From Pseudomaricurvus alkylphenolicus (GTDB lineage: Bacteria > Pseudomonadota > Gammaproteobacteria > Pseudomonadales > Cellvibrionaceae): a DNA stretch of 64,000 bases. The position numbers and the translations under genes were made by a program. The notes below the pieces were generated by a model. That model ran no database searches, had not been told where the DNA came from, and worked only from the letters and a program-made list of their open reading frames with translations. The DNA is taken from NCBI RefSeq assembly GCF_011683955.1, contig NZ_JAAQPI010000023.1, forward strand, positions 17,300-81,299. Direction: 5' to 3'. Shown one piece after another: positions 9,386 through 18,596 of this stretch. Position 1 is the first letter of the stretch. Each line of letters begins with the position of its first letter.

Positions 9386-9691
9386 TTACCAGCTGGCCTT
9401 AACCAGACCAGGGACATCACCGCGCATAGCCGCTTCACGCAGCTTGTTACGGCAGAGGCCGAACTTGCGGTAAACCGCGTGAGGACGACCGGTGATGCGA
9501 CAACGACGCTGCTGACGAACAGGGCTGGCGTCACGAGGCAGCTTCTGCAGCTTGACCTGAGCTTCCCACACTTCGTCTTCGGAAGATTCGGGGTTGGCAA
9601 TGATCGCCTTCAGCGCTTCACGCTTGGCGGCGAACTTTGCAACTGCATTTGCACGCTTTGCTTCACGTGCAATCATAGATTTCTTAGCCAT
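9386..9691 (-). CDS. rpsN: 30S ribosomal protein S14 (long, zinc-free form)
   Basis: Head protein of the small subunit, 101 residues as in E. coli. Reads [17 protein letters not shown] and carries [19 protein letters not shown] near residues 62-80. Only two of the four cysteines of the zinc form are present, so this is the long C-minus paralogue. It follows rplE by 11 bases. Confidence 0.98.
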   Translation of the reverse strand: MAKKSMIAREAKRANAVAKFAAKREALKAIIANPESSEDEVWEAQVKLQKLPRDASPVRQQRRCRITGRPHAVYRKFGLCRNKLREAAMRGDVPGLVKASW

Positions 9692-9702
9692 GATCCGTTT
9701 CC

Positions 9703-10242
9703 TCAGCCTTTGAACGGGAAGTTGAACGCTTTCAGCAGCGCCAGGCCTTCCTCGTTGTTGCGAGCAGTTGTCGTGATGCAGATGTCCAGTCCACGCAGCT
9801 TGTCTACTTTGTCGTAGTCAATCTCGGGGAAGATGATCTGCTCGGTTACACCCATAGAGAAGTTACCGCGCCCGTCAAACTGCTTGGGGCTGATGCCGCG
9901 GAAGTCGCGGACACGTGGGATGGCGATGCTGATCAGACGCTCCAGGAACTCGTACATGCGATCAGAGCGCAGAGTTACCTTGGCACCGATCGGCCAACCT
10001 TCACGTACTTTAAAACCCGCAATGGATTTGCGAGCCTTGGTGACGACAGCCTTCTGGCCGGTGATTTTTTCCAGATCACCAACGGCGCTTTCCAGCACCT
10101 TCTTGTCACCGATTGCCTCACCGACACCCATGTTCAGGGTGATTTTGGTGATTTTTGGCACTTCCATAACGTTCTCCAGCTTCAGCTCTTCTTTCAGCTG
10201 AGCACGGAGTTCGCCTTGGTAAAGTTCTTTCAACTTAGCCAT
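9703..10242 (-). CDS. rplE: 50S ribosomal protein L5
   Basis: 5S rRNA-binding protein of the central protuberance, 179 residues as in E. coli. Seen: [36 protein letters not shown], and the signature [20 protein letters not shown]. It ends [12 protein letters not shown]. The hairpin at 10278-10310 in its leader is the likely point of S8 feedback if that circuit is conserved. Confidence 0.98.
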   Translation of the reverse strand: MAKLKELYQGELRAQLKEELKLENVMEVPKITKITLNMGVGEAIGDKKVLESAVGDLEKITGQKAVVTKARKSIAGFKVREGWPIGAKVTLRSDRMYEFLERLISIAIPRVRDFRGISPKQFDGRGNFSMGVTEQIIFPEIDYDKVDKLRGLDICITTTARNNEEGLALLKAFNFPFKG

Positions 10243-10277
10243 TTCTAATTACCGTCTGCTTTTACCGTTAAACACTG

Positions 10278-10310
10278 CGTAATTATTAGCTTTTGGGACA
10301 GCTAATTACG
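10278..10310 (-). promoter_or_regulatory. Bulged hairpin in the rplX-rplE gap, candidate S8 repressor site
   Basis: CGTAAT (10278-10283) pairs with ATTACG (10305-10310) and TAGCT (10287-10291) pairs with AGCTA (10100-series arm at 10300-10304), leaving a 3-base one-sided bulge at 10284-10286 and an 8-base loop. It abuts the rplX stop and lies 35 bases upstream of rplE. In E. coli S8 represses the spc operon by binding a bulged helix at this same junction. Location and bulge fit, but I have not matched individual S8-contact bases. Confidence 0.45.
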
Positions 10311-10628
10311 TTACGCGTCTACGGCTTCGCCGTTGGATTTGAAAACTCGCACTTTGGTGCCGTCTTCCAGGATCTTGAAACCAACACGATCAGCTTTGCC
10401 AGTTGCACTGTTGAAAATAGCAACATTGGAAACCTGAATCGGAGCTTCTTTCTCCACGATTCCGCCGGCCACACCCAATTGCGGGTTTGGTTTTTGGTGT
10501 TTTTTGATCATGTGAACACCAGACACGAGTAAGCGATCGTCAGCAAGCACACTAACTACCTTACCGCGCTTGCCCTTATCGCGACCTGCGATCACAATCA
10601 CTTCGTCATCACGTTTGATCTTACGCAT
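10311..10628 (-). CDS. rplX: 50S ribosomal protein L24
   Basis: Assembly initiator that binds the 5' part of 23S rRNA, 105 residues (E. coli 104). KOW motif visible near residues 5-30 ([19 protein letters not shown]), then [20 protein letters not shown]. It lies between rplN and rplE. Confidence 0.98.
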   Translation of the reverse strand: MRKIKRDDEVIVIAGRDKGKRGKVVSVLADDRLLVSGVHMIKKHQKPNPQLGVAGGIVEKEAPIQVSNVAIFNSATGKADRVGFKILEDGTKVRVFKSNGEAVDA

Positions 10629-10668
10629 AACCTGTCCTCAACTCTCTACTGGTTACAAAAGCTCTGGC

Positions 10669-11037
10669 TTACAGAACTTCTGGCGCCAGAGAGATGATCT
10701 TCATAAATTTCTCGCCACGCAGTTCACGAGTAACAGGGCCGAAGATACGTGTACCGACAGGAGCGTCCTGTTGGTTCAGCAGTACGGCTGCGTTATCGTC
10801 GAACTTGATCAGAGATCCGTCCTGGCGACGCACACCTTTTTTAGTGCGTACAACCACGGCCTTCATGACCTGACCTTTTTTCACTTTACCGCGAGGGATG
10901 GCTTCCTTAACGGTCACCTTAATAATGTCGCCTACGGCAGCGTAACGACGATGCGAACCGCCGAGCACCTTAATGCACATAACGCGGCGGGCACCACTGT
11001 TGTCTGCCACATCCAAGTAGGATTGCGCTTGAATCAT
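10669..11037 (-). CDS. rplN: 50S ribosomal protein L14
   Basis: Subunit-interface protein, 122 residues (E. coli 123). Starts [20 protein letters not shown], with [18 protein letters not shown] and [24 protein letters not shown]. First gene of the spc group. Only 36 bases separate it from rpsQ and I see no clear separate spc promoter, so it is probably read from the S10 promoter. Confidence 0.98.
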   Translation of the reverse strand: MIQAQSYLDVADNSGARRVMCIKVLGGSHRRYAAVGDIIKVTVKEAIPRGKVKKGQVMKAVVVRTKKGVRRQDGSLIKFDDNAAVLLNQQDAPVGTRIFGPVTRELRGEKFMKIISLAPEVL

Positions 11038-11073
11038 CGTCCGTCTCCGAAACTCTCAGCACACCAATGAGAT

Positions 11074-11334
11074 TTAGATCTCAGTGGCACGCTCTTCAAT
11101 TTTAACCAAGGTCCAAGACTTAGACTTTGACAGCGGACGTGATTCCTCGATGGTTACCACATCACCTGCCTTACACTCATTCTTTTCATCATGAGCTTTC
11201 AGCTTGGATGATTTACTGACGTACTTACCATAAATCGGGTGCTTAACACGGCGCTCGATCAGGACAGTGATGGTTTTGTCCATCTTGTCACTCACGACCT
11301 TACCGGTCATCTGACGTACTAACTTGTCTGCCAT
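11074..11334 (-). CDS. rpsQ: 30S ribosomal protein S17
   Basis: Primary 16S binder with an OB fold, 86 residues (E. coli 84). Seen: [34 protein letters not shown], and [21 protein letters not shown]. It lies 2 bases from the rpmC stop, so the two are probably co-translated. Confidence 0.98.
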   Translation of the reverse strand: MADKLVRQMTGKVVSDKMDKTITVLIERRVKHPIYGKYVSKSSKLKAHDEKNECKAGDVVTIEESRPLSKSKSWTLVKIEERATEI

Positions 11335-11336
11335 TG

Positions 11337-11528
11337 TTACTCACCTGCCTTTTGATTCAGCACTGTTTTAATACGAGCAATATCGCGACGAGTCTGCTTG
11401 AGCAGGTGGGTCTGATTCAACTGGCCAGTAGAAGCCTGCATGCGCAGCTTGAACTGTTCTTCCAGCTGCTTCAGCAACTCAGCATTCAGCTCTTCAACAG
11501 ATTTTTCGCGGAGTTCTTGAGCCTTCAT
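11337..11528 (-). CDS. rpmC: 50S ribosomal protein L29
   Basis: Alpha-helical hairpin protein at the exit tunnel, docking site for trigger factor and SRP together with L23. 63 residues as in E. coli. Reads [18 protein letters not shown] with [21 protein letters not shown]. The ATG at 11528 overlaps the rplP stop as TGATG. An in-frame GTG one codon upstream is possible, but the ATG fits the family. Confidence 0.97.
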   Translation of the reverse strand: MKAQELREKSVEELNAELLKQLEEQFKLRMQASTGQLNQTHLLKQTRRDIARIKTVLNQKAGE

Positions 11529-11941
11529 CACATCACCGAACGTTTCACGAAAGTTGTACTTAATGGTAACTTGGCAGCGGCCAGTGCGAATGCTTCGCGG
11601 GCCAGCTCTTCAGAGACACCTTCCATCTCGTACAGAACCTTGCCTGGCTGAATCTGGGCTACCCAGTATTCAACGTTACCCTTACCTTTACCCTGACGAA
11701 CTTCCAGAGGCTTACTGGTGATTGGCTTGTCCGGAAACACACGAATCCAGATTTTACCACCACGCTTAATGTGACGAGTCATCGCACGACGAGCCGCTTC
11801 GATCTGACGGGCAGTGATGCGACCACGGGCATTTGCTTTTAAGCCAAATTCGCCAAAGCTAACCTTGGAGCCACGATGGGCCAGACCGCGGTTACGGCCT
11901 TTTTGTTGCTTGCGAAACTTTGTACGCTTCGGTTGCAGCAT
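11528..11941 (-). CDS. rplP: 50S ribosomal protein L16
   Basis: Late-assembly protein near the A-site, 137 residues (E. coli 136). Starts [20 protein letters not shown], contains [20 protein letters not shown] and [19 protein letters not shown]. It overlaps rpmC by one base (TGATG), which suggests coupled translation. Confidence 0.98.
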   Translation of the reverse strand: MLQPKRTKFRKQQKGRNRGLAHRGSKVSFGEFGLKANARGRITARQIEAARRAMTRHIKRGGKIWIRVFPDKPITSKPLEVRQGKGKGNVEYWVAQIQPGKVLYEMEGVSEELAREAFALAAAKLPLSTTFVKRSVM

Positions 11942-11953
11942 TTTGCGTACCCC

Positions 11954-12631
11954 TTACTTTGAGCCTTTTTTCTTCTTGGGCTTTTCTTCAACAGCGTCGA
12001 TGCCGCCAATTACTTCGCCTTTGAAAATCCAAACTTTCACGCCGATGATGCCGTAGGTGGTGAGACCTTCAGCGGTGGCGTAATCGATGTCGGCACGCAA
12101 AGTGTGCAGAGGCACACGGCCTTCACGGTACCATTCGGTGCGCGCAATTTCCGCGCCACCCAGACGACCACTTACCTGGATTTTGATTCCTTCTGCGCCC
12201 TGACGCATAGCGTTCTGTACCGCGCGCTTCATGGCACGACGGAACATAACACGACGCTCAAGCTGTTGAGCAACGCTTTGCGCTACCAGAGCTGCATCCA
12301 GATCAGGCTTGCGGATTTCTTCGATGTTGATGTGGACGGGTACGCCCATCTGCTTGCTGACAGCAGCACGCAGTTTTTCCACATCTTCACCTTTTTTACC
12401 AATCACGATGCCGGGACGGGCAGTGTGAATGGTAACGCGTGCGGTGTTGGCCGGACGCTCAATTTCTACACGACTGACTGACGCGTGCGCCAGCTGCTTT
12501 TCAATGTACTCACGTACTTTCAGGTCGGTGTAGAGCTTGTCTGCGTATTCATCACTACCGGCATACCAGGTAGAGGTATGCTTTTTGACGATGCCCAGAC
12601 GAATACCTGTCGGATGTACTTTCTGACCCAT
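11954..12631 (-). CDS. rpsC: 30S ribosomal protein S3
   Basis: mRNA-entry protein of the small subunit, 225 residues (E. coli 233, shorter at the C-terminus). Starts [18 protein letters not shown]. The KH domain shows its GXXG loop as [13 protein letters not shown] near residue 76. The C-terminal domain has [11 protein letters not shown] and ends with a lysine-rich tail. It lies 12 bases after rplV. Confidence 0.98.
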   Translation of the reverse strand: MGQKVHPTGIRLGIVKKHTSTWYAGSDEYADKLYTDLKVREYIEKQLAHASVSRVEIERPANTARVTIHTARPGIVIGKKGEDVEKLRAAVSKQMGVPVHINIEEIRKPDLDAALVAQSVAQQLERRVMFRRAMKRAVQNAMRQGAEGIKIQVSGRLGGAEIARTEWYREGRVPLHTLRADIDYATAEGLTTYGIIGVKVWIFKGEVIGGIDAVEEKPKKKKGSK

Positions 12632-12643
12632 AACGTCTGTCTC

Positions 12644-12976
12644 TTACTGATCGGCTACTTTAACGGTGATGTGACAAGTGCGCTTGAGGATGCGATCGGC
12701 GCGTCCTTTTGCACGTGGTCTGATACGCTTCATCGTCAGACCCTCATCTACGAAGATGGTTGACACAGTCAACTCATCTACATCAGCGCCTTCATTGTGC
12801 TCGGCGTTTGCAATTGCAGACTCCAGCACCTTCTTAACAATCGCTGCACCTTTCTTCGGGCTGAAAGCCAAGATGTCCAGAGCCTCTTCAACGTGTTTAC
12901 CACGAATCTGATCGGCTACCAGACGCGCTTTTTGCGCCGACAGTTGAGCACCGCGTAATTTTGCTGATACTTCCAT
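12644..12976 (-). CDS. rplV: 50S ribosomal protein L22
   Basis: Exit-tunnel protein whose extended hairpin lines the constriction. 110 residues as in E. coli. Seen: [20 protein letters not shown] and the hairpin segment [18 protein letters not shown] near residues 82-99, where macrolide-resistance changes map in other species. It lies 11 bases after rpsS. Confidence 0.98.
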   Translation of the reverse strand: MEVSAKLRGAQLSAQKARLVADQIRGKHVEEALDILAFSPKKGAAIVKKVLESAIANAEHNEGADVDELTVSTIFVDEGLTMKRIRPRAKGRADRILKRTCHITVKVADQ

Positions 12977-12987
12977 CGTTAGACCTC

Positions 12988-13266
12988 TTAGCGCTTCTTG
13001 GCTTTCTTGTCTGCAATGTGACCGCGATAGGTACGGGTTGCAGCAAATTCGCCCAGTTTATGTCCAACCATCTCTTCGTTAACCAAGACGGGAACATGTT
13101 GACGACCGTTGTGCACAGCGATAGTCAAGCCGACCATTTCAGGCATGATCATGGAGCGGCGAGACCAAGTCTTGATAGGACGACGGTCATTTTTTTCGAT
13201 CGCTGTTTCGACCTTCTTAATCAAATGAAGATCGATGAAGGGACCTTTTTTCAGTGAACGTGGCAC
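12988..13266 (-). CDS. rpsS: 30S ribosomal protein S19
   Basis: Head protein that pairs with S13 and contacts the 50S subunit, 92 residues as in E. coli. Starts [20 protein letters not shown], with [20 protein letters not shown] and [16 protein letters not shown]. It lies between rplB and rplV. Confidence 0.98.
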   Translation of the reverse strand: MPRSLKKGPFIDLHLIKKVETAIEKNDRRPIKTWSRRSMIMPEMVGLTIAVHNGRQHVPVLVNEEMVGHKLGEFAATRTYRGHIADKKAKKR

Positions 13267-13301
13267 TGCACTTTCCTCTTCAGCTAGTGTTAGCCAGTCG
13301 C

Positions 13302-14129
13302 TTACTTCTTACCGCGACGGCGTACAATCATCTTATCGGTGCGCTTGTTCTTGCGAGTCTTAGCACCCTTGGTAGGAGTACCCCATGGAGAAACGGGATG
13401 ACGGCCACCAGAGGTACGACCTTCACCACCACCATGCGGGTGATCTACCGGGTTCATAGCAACACCGCGAACAGTTGGGCGCACACCGCGCCAACGAGAT
13501 GCACCAGCCTTACCCAGAGAACGCAGGCTGTGCTCACTGTTGGACACTTCGCCCAGAGTTGCACGACACTCACTGAGTACTTTACGCATTTCGCCAGAAC
13601 GCAGACGCAGGGTTGCGTACTGACCTTCACGCGCCACCAATTGAGCGGAAGTACCGGCGGAACGTGCGATTTGAGCACCCTTGCCAGGCTTCAGTTCAAT
13701 GCAGTGAATCACACTACCCACAGGGATGTTGCGGATCGGCAGAGTGTTACCGGGCTTGATGGCCGCGGAATCACCAGACTCGATCATGTCACCAGCTTTA
13801 ACGCCTTTAGGGGCGATAATGTAGCGACGCTCACCGTCGAGGTAGCAAACCAGAGCGATGTTAGCGCTGCGGTTTGGATCGTATTCCAGACGCTCAACCT
13901 TTGCAGGAATGCCGTCCTTGTTACGCTTGAAGTCGATTACACGATAGTGCTGCTTGTGACCACCACCGATGTGACGGGTGGTGATACGACCGTTGTTGTT
14001 ACGGCCACCGCTCTTGCTCTTCTTTTCCAGAAGAGGAGCGTAAGGAGCACCTTTGTGCAGGTCCGGATTGACAACACTTACAACGAAGCGGCGACCCGGA
14101 GATGTTGGTTTACGTTTTACAATAGCCAT
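13302..14129 (-). CDS. rplB: 50S ribosomal protein L2
   Basis: Large conserved protein needed for subunit association and the peptidyl-transferase centre, 275 residues (E. coli 273). Seen: [36 protein letters not shown], and the C-terminal signature [14 protein letters not shown], which contains the conserved catalytically implicated His. It lies 35 bases before rpsS. Confidence 0.99.
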   Translation of the reverse strand: MAIVKRKPTSPGRRFVVSVVNPDLHKGAPYAPLLEKKSKSGGRNNNGRITTRHIGGGHKQHYRVIDFKRNKDGIPAKVERLEYDPNRSANIALVCYLDGERRYIIAPKGVKAGDMIESGDSAAIKPGNTLPIRNIPVGSVIHCIELKPGKGAQIARSAGTSAQLVAREGQYATLRLRSGEMRKVLSECRATLGEVSNSEHSLRSLGKAGASRWRGVRPTVRGVAMNPVDHPHGGGEGRTSGGRHPVSPWGTPTKGAKTRKNKRTDKMIVRRRGKK

Positions 14130-14142
14130 CGCAACGATCCCC

Positions 14143-14439
14143 TTATTCCGCTACCGTGAAGTCAATTTCTTGACCTTCGGCCAGACGAACGTAGGCTTTT
14201 TTCCAGTCACTGCGCTTGCCCATACCATGACGGGTGCGCTTGGTTTTACCCTTGACCAGCAGAGTACGTACGTCTTCCACTTTAACGTCGAACAGTTTTT
14301 CAACTGCCGCTTTAACTTCCTGCTTGGCCGCATCGCGAACCACTTTGAAAACAACCTGGTTGCTGGCATCACCAGCAATAGCGGCTTTTTCAGAAATCAC
14401 AGGACCTAACAACACTTTGTACAGGCGTTCTTGACTCAT
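14143..14439 (-). CDS. rplW: 50S ribosomal protein L23
   Basis: Exit-tunnel rim protein and chaperone docking site, 98 residues (E. coli 100). Seen: [40 protein letters not shown] and [20 protein letters not shown]. Its ATG at 14439 overlaps the rplD stop by 4 bases (ATGA). Confidence 0.98.
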   Translation of the reverse strand: MSQERLYKVLLGPVISEKAAIAGDASNQVVFKVVRDAAKQEVKAAVEKLFDVKVEDVRTLLVKGKTKRTRHGMGKRSDWKKAYVRLAEGQEIDFTVAE

Positions 14440-15050
14440 CCCAGGATCTCCTCAAACTTTTTCAGAGCAGGTACGGTCACTACAACCTTGTCGAAGCGAA
14501 TCAGGCTAACGGGATCTACACCCTGAACGTCGCGAACGTCAACCTTGTGCAGGTTGCGCGAGGCCAGGTACAGGTTTTCGCTAACTTCTTCAGAAACGAT
14601 CAGCGCGTCTTTCAGGTCGTACTGAGCCAGCTGCTGAACCAGAGACTTGGTTTTTGGAGCTTCGATATCGAAGTTCTCAACAACAACCAGACGCTCCTGA
14701 CGGTTCAGTTCAGACAGAATGCAGCGCAGGGCAGCGCGGTACATTTTCTTGTTCAGCTTCTGAGCGTGGTCGCGAGGCTGAGCGGCGAAGGTTACGCCAC
14801 CGGTGCGCCACAGGGGGCTGCGGATAGTACCGGCACGAGCGCGGCCAGTACCCTTCTGGCGCCATGGCTTCTTGCCACCGCCGGAAACCGCAGAGCGGTT
14901 CTTCTGGGCCTTGGTGCCCTGACGAGCGCCTGCCAGGTAGGCAGTCACTGCCTGGTGAACCAGGTCCTGGTTAAACTCTTTTCCGAACGCAACGTCAGAT
15001 ACAGAAACTGTACCTTTGGCGCCTTCGGGAGTTGCAATATTCAAATCCAT
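14436..15050 (-). CDS. rplD: 50S ribosomal protein L4
   Basis: Exit-tunnel protein, and in E. coli the autogenous repressor of the S10 operon. 204 residues (E. coli 201). Seen: the extended tunnel loop [20 protein letters not shown] followed by [16 protein letters not shown], then the globular part ending [14 protein letters not shown]. It overlaps rplW by 4 bases. The S10 leader here is only about 90 bases, shorter than the E. coli L4-responsive leader. Confidence 0.98.
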   Translation of the reverse strand: MDLNIATPEGAKGTVSVSDVAFGKEFNQDLVHQAVTAYLAGARQGTKAQKNRSAVSGGGKKPWRQKGTGRARAGTIRSPLWRTGGVTFAAQPRDHAQKLNKKMYRAALRCILSELNRQERLVVVENFDIEAPKTKSLVQQLAQYDLKDALIVSEEVSENLYLASRNLHKVDVRDVQGVDPVSLIRFDKVVVTVPALKKFEEILG

Positions 15051-15068
15051 CGTCGAAACCCTCGATGC

Positions 15069-15710
15069 TTACGCGTTGCGCTTCTTAACAGCTGGACGAA
15101 TGATGACATCACCACCGGGAGCACCGGGGATAGCACCTTTAACCAGCAACAGATTACGTTCAGCGTCGACGCGAACAATTTCCAGATTCTGAACAGTGAC
15201 TTGCTCAGCACCCATGTGTCCGGCCATTTTCTTGCCTTTGAACACACGACCTGGGGTCTGACACTGACCAATAGAACCGGGAGCACGGTGAGAAATAGAG
15301 TTACCGTGAGTTGCGTCTTGCATGTGGAAGTTCCAACGCTTAACGCCACCGGCAAATCCTTTACCTTTGGAAGTACCAGTAACATCTACGAGTTGACCTG
15401 CCTCGAAAGCAGCAACAGTGATTTCGCCACCAACTTCGAAAGCTTCGCCTTCGTTGTTGCGCAGTTCCCAAACGCCGCGACCGGCTTCGGTGGATGCTTT
15501 GGCAAAGTGACCTGCTTGAGACTTGGTCACTCGGGAGGCACGACGAGAACCTGCAGTTACCTGTACAGCACTGTAACCGTCGGTATCTTCGCTCTTGACC
15601 TGGGTGATGCGATTGGGCTCAACCTCAATCACAGATACAGGAAGGGATACACCTTCTTCGGTGAAAACGCGGGTCATACCGCTTTTACGACCGACTATAC
15701 CAATCGTCAT
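15069..15710 (-). CDS. rplC: 50S ribosomal protein L3
   Basis: Early-assembly protein reaching the peptidyl-transferase centre, 213 residues (E. coli 209). Seen: [60 protein letters not shown] and [20 protein letters not shown] 152-base gap separates it from rpsJ. That gap holds only a weak inverted repeat (CCTGA/TCAGG at 15779-15794) and no gene that I can see. Confidence 0.98.
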   Translation of the reverse strand: MTIGIVGRKSGMTRVFTEEGVSLPVSVIEVEPNRITQVKSEDTDGYSAVQVTAGSRRASRVTKSQAGHFAKASTEAGRGVWELRNNEGEAFEVGGEITVAAFEAGQLVDVTGTSKGKGFAGGVKRWNFHMQDATHGNSISHRAPGSIGQCQTPGRVFKGKKMAGHMGAEQVTVQNLEIVRVDAERNLLLVKGAIPGAPGGDVIIRPAVKKRNA

Positions 15711-15862
15711 TTCTTTAACCTCATCAGTGTACGGGGCTTTTACCCGCTATGGCCGCCCATTTCAGAGCGTTACACAAACCTGAATTTAATCAGGCATCGG
15801 CACAAATTGTATGTAAACTTGAATCTTCTTTCGAAAACCCGTTGTTAAAACCTTAAAGTAGA

Positions 15863-16228
<366 letters not shown>

Positions 16229-16268
16229 CTACTAACCCCTTCTGGCAGACGCCAAAAAAGGAAGCGGA

Positions 16269-16297
16269 ATTCTATAGAGCTTGACAAGGGGAGTCAA
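16269..16297 (-). promoter_or_regulatory. Sigma70-type promoter of the S10 operon
   Basis: On the minus strand a -35 box TTGACT (16292-16297) and a -10 box TAGAAT (16269-16274) are separated by exactly 17 bases. Transcription should start near 16262 and give a leader of about 88 bases before rpsJ. This is the best promoter I see in the window and probably drives the whole S10-spc-alpha block. Confidence 0.8.
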
Positions 16298-16583
16298 CCA
16301 CTAATTCAAATCTATTTATAAACTGGTCAAGCCCAGAGCTCACGGGGCCTGGCGTAAGTGCGGATGGCGTCAAGAGTACAGGTTAGGCCAGAAAAGCGAA
16401 GACAGAATGGTCATTTCTGGCCGCGCCCCATATTGCTTCCTATATATAGGTTCGGCTTATAGAGACGAGGCAGTCTTCGGCAGGGAGGGCGGACAGACAA
16501 CTACAGCCGGAGTGTGTAATTACTATCACTTTATTTCTCCTTATGGGGGGGTACTGCTTCTTCATGTCGCTCGGTATCGAGCT
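16298..16583. other. Spacer between the SecA-like gene and the S10 promoter
   Basis: 286 bases without a recognisable conserved gene. It holds an inverted repeat GGCCAGAAA (16386-16394) / TTTCTGGCC (16414-16422), a 12-base palindrome CCTATATATAGG at 16439-16450, and the possible small ORF annotated separately. I see no clear rho-independent terminator for the secretion genes, so read-through into the ribosomal operon cannot be excluded. Confidence 0.6.
16440..16529 (-). CDS. Possible 29-residue small ORF (weak)
   Basis: A GTG at 16529 follows a perfect AAGGAG (16537-16542) by 7 bases and opens 29 codons ending in TAG. The peptide begins with VIVITHSGCSCL and contains three cysteines. I recognise no family. 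The ideal ribosome-binding site is the only positive evidence. It could be a leader peptide between the SecA-like gene and the S10 promoter, or chance. Confidence 0.22.
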   Translation of the reverse strand: MIVITHSGCSCLSALPAEDCLVSISRTYI

Positions 16584-18596
16584 TCAGATTGACTCGCCGT
16601 CCGAGCGCGACCGCGAATGACTTCCAAATCCGGTAAATGAAAGGGAGTCACTGAGCAGAAAGTCCTGCTGAAGCATCCGGTTTCTCATGCGGTAGGCATA
16701 GCGCTCGGCCTTTCGCTGAGCCCTGGCATAGACCCAACCGGCAAACAATCTGCCGAAACGGGCGGTAAAGGCCATCTGCACGACCCGCTGCAGCCAACGC
16801 GGGGTGTACTGCGAGATAACATCATCCTCTATAGACACCATCGATTGAGCACTGCCAGGCTCTCCCTGTCTCCCACAGCGCCCAAACAGCTGCCAGTCTA
16901 CTCGCTGGGACTCATGCAGTTCGGTTGCAATGACATGTAACCCTCCCTGGTGGGCCACGCCTTCACCCAGCAGGATATCGGTACCTCTACCCGCCATGTT
17001 TGTTGCGATAGTAACACGCCCCCGTTGCCCTGCCAGCTCAACGATACGCGCCTCTTCCTCATGGTGCAGCGCATTTAATACGTTGCATGGGATATCAATC
17101 TCTTCCAGTCGCTGCGCAAGAAATTCGCTCTCCACAATACTGCGCGTCCCCACTAACACCGGTCTCCCCGTACGCTGGTGCTGGCTGACAGAATCAACCA
17201 CTTGATTCCACTTCTCCTCCTTACTGAAGAACAGACAAGCTGGCAGCACCTTGCGCTGTAAAGGCACTCTTGGGGGAATTTTGACAACCGGCAGCCGATA
17301 AACCCTCCATAGCTCCTGAGCGGTTCCCTGTAAGGTGCCACTCATTCCCGACAGGCGTTGATACTTTCTAAAAAAGCGTTGGAAGCTCAAACGTGCGTGG
17401 GTTTCGGCCGGATCAGAAAGCTCTACCTCCTCTTTTGCTTCAACAGCTTGATGAAGGCCGTAACTCCAGCTGCGACCAGGTTGTAAGCGGCCGGTTTTCT
17501 CATCGACAATGACAACCTCACCATCCACTACCGCATACTGCCGATTACGATGATAAAACTCCCTGGCGCTGATCGCCTGACGTACCAGCTCCTGACGACG
17601 CTGGCTCGATTGCCACAAAGGTGGAAGCAGATCGGTCAGAGCGTCAATTTGAGAGACACCGGCGTTCGTCAGGCTTGCAACTTTGTGACGATCATCGACC
17701 AAATAGTGAATATCCCGTTTTAACTCCGACACCAGGACTTTGGCCGCCAGTGCGGCATCCTTTAACAAACGATTTTTACCCGGAACAGAGATGATCAGAG
17801 GCGTCGTGGAATCGTCTACGAGCACACTATCGGCCTCATCCACGATAGCGGTATGCAGCCCTCGCATGGTAATGCGGCTTTCATCTGCGTCGCCCCCGGT
17901 TGATAGCTTGCGAATGAGCCGCCGATCCGGATCAGTGACGCCATCTAGGACCATTTGGTCACGCAGAAAATCGCCCAACAACTCCTTACTGGTGACGTAC
18001 ACCACATCCTTAGAGTAATTCTCGGCTCGCTGCTCTGCCTTCAGATCCAAGGTCACACAACCCACGGATACCCCGCAGCGATGGTACAGTGCCGCCATCA
18101 ATTCGGCGTCCCTTTGAGCGAGATAGTCATTGGCTGTAATAATATGACAGGGTTCTCGCCGCCAACCCGCCATCACCCCTGCCAACGATGCCGTTAACGT
18201 CTTACCTTCGCCCGGCAGCATTTCAGCCACGTAGTTATGATGCAGAGCCAATGCACCAACCAGTTGCACCGGGTAAGGCCTTTTGCCCAGCGTTCGATCC
18301 GCAGCCTCGGCAATACAACCAAGCGCGTCCAACAACATTTCATCCGTAAGACCGTCGCTAACTCTATGCCTGTGGCGGTGAGCGCTGAGCCGAGCAGTGA
18401 GCTGCTCATCTGTCAGTGATCTGGCATCCTGTGATCGCTGTATGATTTCCTGCACCTGCTGCATCCATATCCTCACCGATGGTCTACTGCGCCGAACAAA
18501 TCCGATGATGTCGTGAGCCAGCCCGTCCGCACCGGACGGGAGTGCTTCATCGTCACGCACTTTTGTTCTGCGATAGCTGGTGGCAAGACTGCTCAT
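16584..18596 (-). CDS. SecA-like ATPase, C-terminally short, linked to the giant-protein export locus
   Basis: Member of the SecA motor family, 670 residues against about 900 for housekeeping SecA. Seen: Walker A GEGKT at 129-133 in EMLPGEGKTLTA; ITANDYLAQRDAE; VYVTSKELLGDFLRD; DEAD-type Walker B VDEADSVLVDD near 252-262 with TTPLIIS; SGMSGT near 416-421; TNMAGRGTDI near 532-541; and the arginine-finger motif GRCGRQGEPGSAQ near 572. The helical wing and scaffold parts look reduced, and there is no C-terminal zinc-binding linker. In these features it resembles accessory or SecA2-like proteins. Its ATG overlaps the stop of the M50-HlyD gene (ATGA), so the two are coupled. I infer that it powers transport of the giant protein. 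It could instead act with housekeeping SecY. Confidence 0.88.
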   Translation of the reverse strand: MSSLATSYRRTKVRDDEALPSGADGLAHDIIGFVRRSRPSVRIWMQQVQEIIQRSQDARSLTDEQLTARLSAHRHRHRVSDGLTDEMLLDALGCIAEAADRTLGKRPYPVQLVGALALHHNYVAEMLPGEGKTLTASLAGVMAGWRREPCHIITANDYLAQRDAELMAALYHRCGVSVGCVTLDLKAEQRAENYSKDVVYVTSKELLGDFLRDQMVLDGVTDPDRRLIRKLSTGGDADESRITMRGLHTAIVDEADSVLVDDSTTPLIISVPGKNRLLKDAALAAKVLVSELKRDIHYLVDDRHKVASLTNAGVSQIDALTDLLPPLWQSSQRRQELVRQAISAREFYHRNRQYAVVDGEVVIVDEKTGRLQPGRSWSYGLHQAVEAKEEVELSDPAETHARLSFQRFFRKYQRLSGMSGTLQGTAQELWRVYRLPVVKIPPRVPLQRKVLPACLFFSKEEKWNQVVDSVSQHQRTGRPVLVGTRSIVESEFLAQRLEEIDIPCNVLNALHHEEEARIVELAGQRGRVTIATNMAGRGTDILLGEGVAHQGGLHVIATELHESQRVDWQLFGRCGRQGEPGSAQSMVSIEDDVISQYTPRWLQRVVQMAFTARFGRLFAGWVYARAQRKAERYAYRMRNRMLQQDFLLSDSLSFTGFGSHSRSRSDGESI

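Noticed and set aside
13254..15848. Plus-strand frames of 301 and 433 codons opposite rplB and rplD/rplC
   Set aside because: They lie exactly antisense to certain ribosomal genes and have no coding features of their own.
16386..16422. GGCCAGAAA/TTTCTGGCC inverted repeat as terminator of the secretion operon
   Set aside because: 19-base loop and no U-run on the minus strand make a rho-independent terminator unlikely.
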